Shown: one piece after another, positions 32,901 to 41,266 of the stretch
Numbering within the stretch: position 1 is the stretch's first letter
How the letters are laid out: each line of letters begins with the position of its first letter
Assembly (NCBI GenBank): GCA_036511675.1
Contig: DATCBU010000054.1
Span: 12,836 to 76,835 of the forward strand
DNA: 64,000 bases
Direction: 5' to 3'
DNA from: Chersky-840 sp036511675
Lineage (GTDB): Bacteria; Actinomycetota; Acidimicrobiia; Acidimicrobiales; UBA8190
Notes under the pieces: model-generated
The model's input: the letters and a program-made list of their open reading frames with translations, nothing else
What the model was told of the DNA's origin: nothing
The model's database searches: none
Translations under genes and position numbers: made by a program

Positions 32901-34849
32901 TGGGATTCGGCGGGTGGGGTGGCGGGCCCATGTTCGGTGGCGGTGGACGTCCCGGTGCCCCGGCCGCGCCCGGGCTGCCCTTCGGGGGGATCCCCTCCGA
33001 GCTCCAGGACGGGGTCGACGCCCTGCTGACCGAGGAGCCCGAACACGGCGAGCCCGACGTGGCGTTCTCCCAACAACAGAGCGCCAAGGAACGGCGCCGG
33101 CTCAGCCTGCGGGGACTTCTCATCGAGTACCCCCGCATGCTGGTGACGTCCACCATTCTCGTGATCGTCACCAGCGTGGCGCTGCAGGCGGGCCCGAAGC
33201 TCACCCAGCTCGCCATCGACAAAGGCATGATCCCCGGTCACCGCCACCTCAGCACCGTGGTCGTCATCGCCGTCATCTATCTGGCTTTCGTGGCGTTCAC
33301 CTCGGTGACCCAACGAGCCCTGGTGAGGGTCACCGGCCGGCTGGCGGCGGGAGTGATGAACGACCTCCGGGTCAAGGTCTTCTCGCATCTGCAGCGACTG
33401 TCGCTCGACTTCTTCACCGCCGAGAAGGCCGGCGTGATCATGACCCGCATGACCAGCGACATCGAGAACCTCCAGCAGCTGCTCCAAGACGGCCTGGCCC
33501 AGTTCGCCATCCAGGGCCTCACCATGATCGTCATCACGGTCATCCTCTTCACCACCAACGTCACGCTGGCCTTCATCACCGTGTTGTTGGTCATCCCCGC
33601 CCTCGTGCTCATGTCGCTGTGGTTCCGGGTGGCGTCGGAGCGGGGATACGACCGGGTGCGCGACGGCATCGCCAACGTCATGGCCGATCTCTCCGAGAGC
33701 CTGCACGGCGTGCGGGTGGTCACCGCCCACAACCGCCAGCGGTTCAACATCGTGCATCACAGAAACGTCGTGGGTGAATACCGCGACGCCAACATCTACA
33801 CCGCGCACATCAATGCCATCTACGGCCCCGGAACCCAGCTCGTGGGATGGCTGGGCCAGGCGGCGCTCCTCGGCATCGGCGGGGAGATGGTCGTGCACAA
33901 GTCGCTCAGCATCGGCGCCCTGGTGGCTTTCTTCTTGTACCTGAACCGCTTCTTCGCCCCCATCCAGCTTCTCGTGCAGCAGTACAACAGCTACCAGCAA
34001 GGCCAGGCCTCGGTCATCAAGCTGCGCACCCTGCTGTCGACCGAGCCAACGGTCACCGAGGCCCCCGACGCGGTCGAGCTCCCCCTCATCGAGGGCGAGA
34101 TCGTCTTCGACAACGTGACCTTCGGCTACGACCCCGACGTGCCCGTGCTCCGCGACGTCAACCTGCGCATCGCGCCGGGCGAGACGGTGGCCTTCGTCGG
34201 CCCCACCGGGGCGGGCAAGTCCACCCTGGCCAAGTTGATCACCCGCTTCTACGACCCCACCGCCGGGCATGTGTGCATCGACGGCCACGACATCGAAGGC
34301 GTGACGCTGGACTCGCTTCGTCGCCAGCTCGGCGTCGTGCCCCAGGAGCCGTTCCTCTTCGCCGGCACCATCCGCGACAACCTGGCCTTCGCCCGACCGT
34401 CGGCATCCGACGCCGAGGTGGCCGAGGCGGTGCGGGCCGTGGGGCTCGGCGAGCTGGTCGAGCGCATGCCCCAGGGCGTCGACACCGTCGTCCACGAGCG
34501 GGGCCAATCCCTGTCGTCGGGTGAGCGCCAGCTCATCGCCCTGGGCCGGGCCTTCCTGGCCCATCCCCGCGTGCTCGTGTTGGACGAGGCCACCTCCAAC
34601 CTCGACCTGCAGTCCGAGACCCGAGTCGAGGCCGCTCTCGATGTCCTGCTCGAGGCGCGCACCGCGGTGCTTATCGCCCACCGCCTGTCCACCGCCATGA
34701 AGGCGGACCGCATCGTGGTCGTGGACCACGGGCGCATCGTGGAGTCGGGCCCCCACGCCGACCTCGTGGCCCGCGGGGGTCGGTACGCCGAGATGTACGC
34801 GGCATGGGTGAACCAGGCCGAGCACGGCGCCGACATCACGGCTTCGTAG
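32900..34849 (+). CDS. Heterodimeric ABC exporter half, subunit with canonical Walker B and altered signature
   Basis: 649 aa; ATG overlaps the previous stop (TGATG). Gly/Pro-rich N-terminal tail of about 60 aa, exporter membrane domain (about 75-370), then the NBD: Walker A GPTGAGKST (about 434), Q-loop VVPQEPFLF, signature LSSGERQLI instead of LSGGQ (about 537), Walker B VLVLDEATSNLD with the catalytic Glu (about 563), and H-loop IAHRLSTAM. The altered signature faces the degenerate Walker B of the partner, so all defects fall in one composite site while the other stays catalytic. This agreement strongly supports an obligate heterodimer. Regulated with MarR in one operon. Confidence 0.93.
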   Translation: MGFGGWGGGPMFGGGGRPGAPAAPGLPFGGIPSELQDGVDALLTEEPEHGEPDVAFSQQQSAKERRRLSLRGLLIEYPRMLVTSTILVIVTSVALQAGPKLTQLAIDKGMIPGHRHLSTVVVIAVIYLAFVAFTSVTQRALVRVTGRLAAGVMNDLRVKVFSHLQRLSLDFFTAEKAGVIMTRMTSDIENLQQLLQDGLAQFAIQGLTMIVITVILFTTNVTLAFITVLLVIPALVLMSLWFRVASERGYDRVRDGIANVMADLSESLHGVRVVTAHNRQRFNIVHHRNVVGEYRDANIYTAHINAIYGPGTQLVGWLGQAALLGIGGEMVVHKSLSIGALVAFFLYLNRFFAPIQLLVQQYNSYQQGQASVIKLRTLLSTEPTVTEAPDAVELPLIEGEIVFDNVTFGYDPDVPVLRDVNLRIAPGETVAFVGPTGAGKSTLAKLITRFYDPTAGHVCIDGHDIEGVTLDSLRRQLGVVPQEPFLFAGTIRDNLAFARPSASDAEVAEAVRAVGLGELVERMPQGVDTVVHERGQSLSSGERQLIALGRAFLAHPRVLVLDEATSNLDLQSETRVEAALDVLLEARTAVLIAHRLSTAMKADRIVVVDHGRIVESGPHADLVARGGRYAEMYAAWVNQAEHGADITAS

Positions 34850-34900
34850 CGCCGTCTCCGGGGTCGTGACCCGAGGTGGCCACCGCCGTACGCTCGGTCC

Positions 34901-35266
34901 ATGCCCCTGCGCCTCTACCACCTCGTTATCGATGCCCATGACCCCTGGATGCTGGCTCGCTTCTGGGCCGCTGTCCTCGAACAGGACATCCTCGAAGAAG
35001 ACGAGGAAGGTGCCATCGTCGGTGCCGACGACCGCGCCTACCCGGGTCTGTGTTTCTTGTGCGTCCCCGAGGGGAAGACCACGAAGAACCGATTGCACAT
35101 CGACCTCGATCCTGACGACCGCGACACCGAGGTCGAGCGGGTGCTCGGCCTCGGCGCCACCCGCGTCGATGTGGGCCAGGGGCCCGAGGTCACGTGGGAG
35201 GTCCTCGCCGACCCCGAGGGGAACGAGTTCTGCGTCCTGGCTCCCCGGCGCACGTTGATCAGCTGA
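34901..35266 (+). CDS. Glyoxalase/VOC-superfamily protein
   Basis: 121 aa. VOC fold pattern: LYHLVIDAHDPWMLARFWAAVLE at the start, RLHIDLDPDDRDTEVERVLGLGA in the middle, and WEVLADPEGNEFCVLAP at the end. The usual metal-binding His/Glu positions are partly kept (His in YHLVID and in RLHIDL, Glu in GNEF). Such one-module proteins can be lyases, dioxygenases or ligand binders. It follows the exporter by 51 bases and precedes the FAD oxidoreductase by 16, so it may share a transcript with either. Function unassigned. Confidence 0.85.
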   Translation: MPLRLYHLVIDAHDPWMLARFWAAVLEQDILEEDEEGAIVGADDRAYPGLCFLCVPEGKTTKNRLHIDLDPDDRDTEVERVLGLGATRVDVGQGPEVTWEVLADPEGNEFCVLAPRRTLIS

Positions 35267-35282
35267 GCGCGGTGCGGGTGCA

Positions 35283-36437
35283 GTGGTGAGCGCGCTGGCG
35301 TCGGTCGATGTCGCCGTGGTGGGCGGAGGGTTGGTGGGCACGTCGCTGGCCTACGAGCTGGCCTGTGCCGGTGCCTCGGTGGCGCTCGTCGACGCCTCGT
35401 TCCCGGGACGGGCCTCGGACGCCGGGGCCGGGATCATCTCGCCCGAGACGTTCCACGAGCCGGACCAGGAGTGGTTCGAATTCGGCATGGGGGCGGCGCG
35501 GCACCTGCGGGCCCTCGTCACCCGGCTGGCCCACGACGGTGCCGACCCCGGGCCCGGGGCCTTCGCCCAGTGCGGCTCGCTGGTGGTGGCGCTGGCCGAG
35601 CACGAAGACCCGTGGTTCACCGAGGTGCGGACGGTGGTCGGTGGTCGGAGCCCCGACGTCGTCGAGATATCCACCGATGCGGCGCGCGCCATGTTCCCCC
35701 CGCTGGGCCGGTTGTGGCGCGCCATGCACAGCCCGTCGGCGGCCCGGGTCGACGGCCGGGCGTTGTGCGACGCCATCCGTGACGCAGCCATGCGACGCGG
35801 CGTCACGCTGGTGGCGATGCAGGCCACCGCCGTCGACCGGCGTGGAGACCGGGTCACGGCGGTGCGCGGCGCCGACGACGTGGTGCCCTGCGGCGCCTTG
35901 GTGCTGGCCGGCGGAGCGTGGTCGGGGGGTGCCACCGAATGGCTGGGGGCGCCGTTCCCGGTGACGCCCACCAAAGGCCAGATCGTCCACGTCGTGCTGC
36001 GCGACGCCGGGGTCCCCGGCGGCGGGATGCCCGATACCGGGCGGTGGCCGATCGTGCAGCCGATCCTCAACTTCTATCTGGTGCCGTGGCCCGACGGGCG
36101 TGTCGCCTGCGGGGGCACCTTCGAGCCCGAGGCCGGGTTCGACGTCAGGCCCACCGTGGGCGGGGTGCGTGACCTGTTGCGCGAGTGCGTGGCGATCGCC
36201 CCCGGGCTGGTCGATGCCACCTTGGCCGAGGTCCGGGTGGGCTTGCGCCCCACCAGCACCGACGATCGACCCTTGCTCGGCCCCGTGCCGGGTATGGCCA
36301 ACGTGCACGTCTGCACCGGCCACGGCGCCAACGGACTGCTGCTCGGCCCGTACTCGGCCGCCCTGGTGGCGGCCGGGTTGCTCGGGAGCGCGCCCGAGGT
36401 GGTGCCCTACGGCGCGGCGCGCTTCTCGTCGTCGTAG
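35283..36437 (+). CDS. FAD-dependent oxidoreductase, DAO/glycine-oxidase-like
   Basis: 384 aa, GTG start (a second GTG follows directly). The FAD-binding dinucleotide motif VAVVGGGLVGTSLAYELA lies at residues 8-25, followed by the acidic end of strand 2 (VALVDAS). The C-terminal FAD contact is seen as HVCTGHGANGLLLGPYSA (about 338-355). Substrate domain in the centre (PTKGQIVHVVL, GRVACGGTFEPEAGFD). The family oxidises amines or D-amino acids with O2 or passes electrons on; substrate unknown. It lies 16 bases behind the VOC gene and is followed by a strong bidirectional hairpin. Confidence 0.9.
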   Translation: MVSALASVDVAVVGGGLVGTSLAYELACAGASVALVDASFPGRASDAGAGIISPETFHEPDQEWFEFGMGAARHLRALVTRLAHDGADPGPGAFAQCGSLVVALAEHEDPWFTEVRTVVGGRSPDVVEISTDAARAMFPPLGRLWRAMHSPSAARVDGRALCDAIRDAAMRRGVTLVAMQATAVDRRGDRVTAVRGADDVVPCGALVLAGGAWSGGATEWLGAPFPVTPTKGQIVHVVLRDAGVPGGGMPDTGRWPIVQPILNFYLVPWPDGRVACGGTFEPEAGFDVRPTVGGVRDLLRECVAIAPGLVDATLAEVRVGLRPTSTDDRPLLGPVPGMANVHVCTGHGANGLLLGPYSAALVAAGLLGSAPEVVPYGAARFSSS

Positions 36438-36490
36438 AGATCGCTCGCCGTCACCGCCATCGGTCGGCACCCGAAGATCCCTGGGACGCG

Positions 36491-36525
36491 ACGCGACGCC
36501 GGTCTCGAACGAGCCGGCGTCGCGT
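36491..36525. terminator. Bidirectional hairpin between convergent genes
   Basis: ACGCGACGCCGG (36491-36502) pairs perfectly over 12 bases with CCGGCGTCGCGT (36514-36525), with an 11-base loop. It lies between the stop of the oxidoreductase (+) and the stop of the secreted protein (-), so it can serve both. Confidence 0.65.
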
Positions 36526-36569
36526 CCAGACCGTGCACCACGGTCGGGTTCGGTGGGCGACACGGTTGC

Positions 36570-37031
36570 TCAGCTGGCCGAGTGACCGTAGACGTGGTTG
36601 ACGACCTTGGTCACGGCCTCGAGAAGCACCGCCTCGATCTTGTCCGCCTGGGCCTGGGTCAGCTTGTGGTTGTCGACAGCTTGTCCGACCTGGGTGTCTG
36701 CGGCCTGGACGAGTGCCGACACCACCGTCTGGACATCGACGTTGTGGGCCTGGGCCACCTCGGCGATCGACTGCCCCGAGCGCAGTGTGCTGAGGAGATC
36801 CTTGGGCGTGATCCCGATGGTCTTGGCGCTGATCCGCACCGTGTCGCGGGCGAGGGCCTTGCGATGGGCCCGCAACCACGCCCGCAGTGGGTGGCGCGCG
36901 GCGGTGCTGGGACCGGCGACGGCCGACGGGGTGGCGGCACCGGCGGGCGTGGCCAGCCCTGCGCTCAGGCCGATCCCGGCTACGCCCGAAAGGGCCAGAC
37001 CGACGGTGACGGTGGCAATCATCTTCTTCAT
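36570..37031 (-). CDS. Small secreted helical protein, unknown function
   Basis: 153 aa from the ATG at 37031. Signal peptide MKKMIATVTVGLALSGVAG to about residue 33 (AGAA). The mature part is helical: ARDTVRISAKTIGITPKDLL, RSGQSIAEVAQAHNVDVQTV, VSALVQAADTQVGQAV and NHKLTQAQADKIEAVLLEAV. The repeated pattern (short loop, 'G-S-I-A-E-V-A', long helix) resembles a family of actinobacterial exported proteins without known activity; the middle part looks like a degenerate helix-turn-helix-like repeat. Single gene between two convergent or divergent neighbours. Confidence 0.8.
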   Translation of the reverse strand: MKKMIATVTVGLALSGVAGIGLSAGLATPAGAATPSAVAGPSTAARHPLRAWLRAHRKALARDTVRISAKTIGITPKDLLSTLRSGQSIAEVAQAHNVDVQTVVSALVQAADTQVGQAVDNHKLTQAQADKIEAVLLEAVTKVVNHVYGHSAS

Positions 37032-37192
37032 GTGAGCTCCTAGGCGAGATGGATGGTGACAAGGTGCAGTGTGGAGCCACACTGTGAGGATTCCGTGAGC
37101 GAACCTCGATAGTCCGATCAGGGTCGGGTCGGGCGGTTGCGGGGGCCGCCCGGATAGAGAGGCGGCCACCGGTCGTGGCTTAGGCTCCAGCG

Positions 37193-37783
37193 GTGAGACG
37201 CATCCCGTGGTGGGCATTGGCGTCGGCGGGGGCAGCGCCGGTGCTGCTCATCGGCGGCTGGGCGCTCGCCGAAGCTCGACAACCGCCCGGGTACGACCCG
37301 ATCCGCGACACCATCAGCGCCCTTGCCGCGCTAGGGGCCACGGACCGGGTCATCATGACCTCGGCGCTGGCGGGGTTGGGTGCGTGTCATGTGGTCACCG
37401 CCGCCGGGCTCGGACCGGCGCGGCGACGAGGCCGGGTCGTCCTGGCCACAGGAGGAGTGGCGACCATGCTGGTCGCCGCGTTCCCGCAGCCGGTCCATGG
37501 CAATTCGGTGGCCCACACCGTTGCCGCCTCGGTGGCGTTCGTGGCTCTGGGCGTCTGGCCCGCGGTGACGGCGGATCGCCATAACCCCGCCCCGCTGCTG
37601 CGTGGCGCCGCCTCGGCGGCGGCGACCGCCGTGCTCCTCGGGCTCGTGGCGTGGTTCGCAGCCGAGATCCACGGCGGGCAGCGGGGACTGGCCGAGCGTG
37701 CCGCCTCCGGGGCCCAGGCCCTGTGGCCGTTGGCGGTCGTCGTCACCACCCGCCGAGCCATGGCCCGGCGCGCTGAGGGTTGA
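37193..37783 (+). CDS. DUF998 family integral membrane protein
   Basis: 196 aa, GTG start. About six membrane helices: WWALASAGAAPVLLIGGWAL, the signature loop YDPIRDTISALAALGATDR, then VIMTSALAGLGACHVVTAAG, VVLATGGVATMLVAAFPQP, TVAASVAFVALGVWPAV and VLLGLVAWFAAEIHG. The D-T-I-S-x-L motif after helix 1 is the family's hallmark. Function unknown in the family. It ends ten bases from the convergent MFS gene. The 161-base gap upstream separates it divergently from the small secreted protein. Confidence 0.85.
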   Translation: MRRIPWWALASAGAAPVLLIGGWALAEARQPPGYDPIRDTISALAALGATDRVIMTSALAGLGACHVVTAAGLGPARRRGRVVLATGGVATMLVAAFPQPVHGNSVAHTVAASVAFVALGVWPAVTADRHNPAPLLRGAASAAATAVLLGLVAWFAAEIHGGQRGLAERAASGAQALWPLAVVVTTRRAMARRAEG

Positions 37784-37792
37784 GCTTCGGTC

Positions 37793-39787
37793 TCAGGCCC
37801 CCGTGGTGCTCGGGGCCCTTCCCGAAGCATCGGCCAACAGCTTCTCGTCGTCGGCGAGGAGCTCATCGGCGAGGCGCCGAACCATGACGCCGATCTCGGG
37901 GTGGGCGTCGGGGTCCCAACCCTCGAGGAGCTCGGTCAGCCCGTCCCGACGGGCCACCTGGAGGCGGTCGATGGCATCGCGGCCCTGTGCGGTGAGGTTG
38001 AACTCGCATTCGCCGGGGCCCTGCTCTTTGCGCACCAGCCCTGTCGCCACCAAGGCGTCGATGCTCTCCTCGATGCGCTGGGGATCGACCTTCAATCGAG
38101 AGGCGACGCTCTCGAGCGTGCAGTCAGGTCGGTCGGCGAAGCGGTAGAGCAGCCAGCACGGACGGGCCTCGAGCTCGAGCCCGGCCCGCTGCGCCAACCC
38201 GGTGTACAGCTCACGGCGGTTCTCGCGCTGGGCCAGGCGCTCCAGGGCGAGCTGGATCTCCTCGAGCGACGTGCGGGATTCGTGCATCCCGAGCTCCTTG
38301 CCGGGATCGGCTGTCCGCACCGTCTTGCGCAGCTCGATGTCGGGGAGAAGCCACGACAGCGCGAACGCCACGGCGGCGATGGGCACGCCGATCAGGAACA
38401 CGGTCTGGATGGTGTGCACCATGCCGGCCACGACCCCGGCATGCACGGCGGCTGGCAGTCGGCTGAGCGACTTCGGATCCGCGCCGCTGAGTGCGCTCGT
38501 GAGACCGGGGGGGACCGATCGCAGGTGCAGGGCATGGACCACATTGGTGGCCAGGAGGTTGGCGAAGATGGCTCCGAACACCGCCGTGCCGAACGATCCG
38601 CCGATCATGCGGAAGAACGTCGCCCCGGAGGTGGCCGTGCCCAACTGCTCGTAGGGGACGGCGTTCTGCACCGCAACCACCAGGACCTGCATGACCAGTC
38701 CCAGGCCCACGCCGAACACGAACAGATAGCCGGCGATGACCCATGCGCCGGTGGAGAGGCCGATCCTCGACATGAGCACCAGGCCCACGATCATGAGGAA
38801 GGTGCCCACGACGGGGAACACCTTGTACCGGCCCCAGCGGCTCACCAATTGACCGGCGCCGGTGGAGGCCAACAGCAACCCGCCCATCAACGGCAGGAGC
38901 CGCAGCCCCGACGCCGGGGGACTGAGCCCTCGGGCGTCCTGGAAGAAGATGGGTAGGAAGGTCAGGGCGCCGAACATGGCGAACCCCATGACGAATCCCA
39001 CCGCGCTCGACGCCGAGAACACGCGGTTGGCAAACAGCCCGAGGGGGATGACCGGCTCGGCGGCCCGACGCTCCACCAGCAGGAACAGCACGGTCAGGAG
39101 CACCCCGGCGCCGGCCATGGCGATGATCGGGGCCGACCCCCACCGGTAGGTGGTCCCGCCCAGGCTGGTGAACAGCACAAGCGCCGTGGTGGCCAGGGTC
39201 AGGAGAATCGTGCCCAGGTAGTCGATGACGTGATGGAGCCTCCGGAGTGCGCCCGGGAGCTGCGCGGCGGTGACAAAGAGCGCCACCACCCCGATCGGGA
39301 TGTTGATGTAGAAGACCCAGCGCCACGAGAGGTACTCCACGAAGAAGCCCCCCAGCAGCGGACCGAGGACGGTGGCCACACCGAACACGGCGCCGAACAG
39401 GCCCATGTACCGGCCCCGCTCGCGCGGCGAGACGATGTCGCCCACGATGGCCTGGGCCCCGATCATCAAGCCACCGCCGCCGAGGCCCTGGATGGCCCGG
39501 AAGGCGATGAGCTCAAGCATGGAGTGGCTGAACCCCGAGAGGGCCGAGCCCACCAGGAAGATCACGATGGCCGACTGGAAGAAGGTCTTGCGGCCGTACT
39601 GGTCGCCGAGCTTTCCCCACAGCGGTGTCGACACGGTCGAGGCCAACAGGTAGGCCGTCACCACCCAGGTCAGATGGGACGCCCCGTGCAGGTCGCCGAC
39701 GATGGTGGGCAGGGCCGTCGAGACGACGGTCTGGTCGAGCGCGGCCAGGAACATCCCGAGCAGCAGGGCGCCGATGATGATGAGCAC
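37793..39787 (-). CDS. MFS exporter (DHA2) fused to a C-terminal MarR-like winged helix
   Basis: 664 aa, GTG start at 39787; no other start lies between it and the upstream stop, so the N-terminal tail is unusually short. Fourteen helices with LDQTVVSTALPTIVGDL (motif D1), GKLGDQYGRKTFF (motif A) and VLGPLLGGFFVEY (motif C). After the last helix (about residue 505) come about 150 cytosolic residues: a linker helix LEEIQLALERLAQRENRREL, then CTLESVASRLKVDPQRIEES, DALVATGLVRKE and a wing GECEFNLTAQGRDAI, a winged-helix pattern. A membrane-tethered DNA-binding or ligand-sensing domain on a transporter is inferred. Convergent with DUF998. Confidence 0.88.
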   Translation of the reverse strand: MLIIIGALLLGMFLAALDQTVVSTALPTIVGDLHGASHLTWVVTAYLLASTVSTPLWGKLGDQYGRKTFFQSAIVIFLVGSALSGFSHSMLELIAFRAIQGLGGGGLMIGAQAIVGDIVSPRERGRYMGLFGAVFGVATVLGPLLGGFFVEYLSWRWVFYINIPIGVVALFVTAAQLPGALRRLHHVIDYLGTILLTLATTALVLFTSLGGTTYRWGSAPIIAMAGAGVLLTVLFLLVERRAAEPVIPLGLFANRVFSASSAVGFVMGFAMFGALTFLPIFFQDARGLSPPASGLRLLPLMGGLLLASTGAGQLVSRWGRYKVFPVVGTFLMIVGLVLMSRIGLSTGAWVIAGYLFVFGVGLGLVMQVLVVAVQNAVPYEQLGTATSGATFFRMIGGSFGTAVFGAIFANLLATNVVHALHLRSVPPGLTSALSGADPKSLSRLPAAVHAGVVAGMVHTIQTVFLIGVPIAAVAFALSWLLPDIELRKTVRTADPGKELGMHESRTSLEEIQLALERLAQRENRRELYTGLAQRAGLELEARPCWLLYRFADRPDCTLESVASRLKVDPQRIEESIDALVATGLVRKEQGPGECEFNLTAQGRDAIDRLQVARRDGLTELLEGWDPDAHPEIGVMVRRLADELLADDEKLLADASGRAPSTTGA

Positions 39788-40035
39788 CCGGCGTCGGGGC
39801 AGGTCCAGCGTCGGAGCCGACGGTGCGGCTCCGGGGGCGAGGTCGGTGTGGTCGTCGGCTATTGACCCACGTTAGGACGCGTCCCGGGTGCGGTGCGCCC
39901 CGGGCCGAGGACCTCGGGGATTCAGCCTCTGCACCTGGGTGGGACCACCACCGGGTGCCGGTACGGTGTCCATCGAGGGACGGGTCTACGGCGTCGGCCG
40001 GAGAATCGGCTCGATCCGCTCCCGCAGGAGGCGAG

Positions 40036-41223
40036 ATGTCCAAGGTCGTGTGCGTGCTGTACCCGGACCCCGTCGACGGACAACCGACGACCTATGCGCG
40101 CCACGAGGTCCCGATACTCGGCGGGTATCCGGGCGGCCAGACCCTGCCATCGCCCCGTGCCCTGGACTTCATCCCGGGCGAGCTGCTGGGGAGCGTCTCA
40201 GGAGAGCTCGGCCTGCGCGGGTTCCTCGAGGCGCAAGGCCACGATCTCATCGTCACGGCGGACAAAGACGGTCCCGACTCCACCTTCGAGCGCGAGCTCG
40301 TCGATGCCGAGGTCGTCATCTCCCAGCCGTTCTGGCCCGCCTACCTCACCGCCGAGCGCATCGCCAAGGCTCCCAACCTGAAGCTCGCAGTCACCGCCGG
40401 CATCGGGTCGGATCACGTCGACCTCCAGGCGGCGATCGACGGCGGCATCACGGTGGCAGAAGTCACCTTCAGCAACAGCATCAGTGTGTCGGAGCACGTG
40501 GTGATGATGATCCTCGCCCTGGTGCGGAACTACATCCCGTCCTACCAGTGGGTGGTGGAGGGTGGCTGGAACATCGCCGACTGCGTGTCCCGGGCCTATG
40601 ACGTCGAGGGGATGACCGTCGGGACCGTGGGTGCGGGGCGCATCGGGACCGCCGTGCTCCGACGGCTCAAGCCCTTCGACGTCAAGCTGCACTACACCGA
40701 CCGCCACCGTCTCCCCGACGAGGTGGAGCACGAGCTCGGTCTCACCTATCACCCTGACGTCCGGTCCCTCGTCGCCGCGTGCGACGTGATCACGATCAAC
40801 GCTCCCCTGCACCCCGAGACCGAGGGGATGTTCGACGACGACTTGATCAGCACCATGAAGCGCGGGTCGTACATCGTCAACACTGCCCGCGGCAAGATCT
40901 GCGACCGAGACGCCATCGTCCGTGCACTGGAGAGCGGCCGGCTGGCGGGATACGCCGGCGACGTCTGGTTCCCGCAGCCGGCGCCGCCCGATCACTCGTG
41001 GCGGACGATGCCCCATCACGGCATGACGCCGCATGTGTCGGGGACGACGCTCTCCGCCCAGGCGCGCTACGCGGCCGGTGTCCGCGAGATCCTCGAGTGT
41101 TGGTTCGAAAAGCGCCCCATCCGGGACGAGTACCTGATCGTGGACGGCGGCCATCTCGCCGGTGCCGGGGCGCACGCCTACAGCCCCGGGGACGCCACCA
41201 AAGGATCCGACCAGACGTCGTGA
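40036..41223 (+). CDS. fdh: NAD-dependent formate dehydrogenase (metal-free, D-2-hydroxyacid dehydrogenase family)
   Basis: 395 aa; ATG with AGGAGG five to six bases upstream. It matches the methylotroph enzyme (Pseudomonas sp. 101 type) along its whole length: KVVCVLYPDPVDG, YPGGQTLPSPRALDFIPGEL, NSISVSEHVVMMILALVRNY and NIADCVSRAYDVEGM. The NAD site is VGTVGAGRIGTAVLRRL. Catalytic residues are present: Asn in FSNSISV, Arg in NTARGKICDRD (about 285), and His in GMTPHVSGTT (about 333) with the Gln of WFPQPAPPDHSW. Reaction: formate + NAD+ to CO2 + NADH, cytosolic. In this organism it could supply NADH from C1 metabolism or remove formate. Faces an LLM oxidoreductase convergently. Confidence 0.96.
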   Translation: MSKVVCVLYPDPVDGQPTTYARHEVPILGGYPGGQTLPSPRALDFIPGELLGSVSGELGLRGFLEAQGHDLIVTADKDGPDSTFERELVDAEVVISQPFWPAYLTAERIAKAPNLKLAVTAGIGSDHVDLQAAIDGGITVAEVTFSNSISVSEHVVMMILALVRNYIPSYQWVVEGGWNIADCVSRAYDVEGMTVGTVGAGRIGTAVLRRLKPFDVKLHYTDRHRLPDEVEHELGLTYHPDVRSLVAACDVITINAPLHPETEGMFDDDLISTMKRGSYIVNTARGKICDRDAIVRALESGRLAGYAGDVWFPQPAPPDHSWRTMPHHGMTPHVSGTTLSAQARYAAGVREILECWFEKRPIRDEYLIVDGGHLAGAGAHAYSPGDATKGSDQTS

Positions 41224-41266
41224 CCGGGGAAACGTGACCCCGCCGTCTTGACGCCGGCTCCTGGGC

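Noticed and set aside
32519..35341. Open minus-strand frame of about 940 codons opposite the ABC exporter
   Set aside because: His/Asp/Gly-rich translation typical of antisense to high-GC genes; the plus-strand genes have all NBD motifs.
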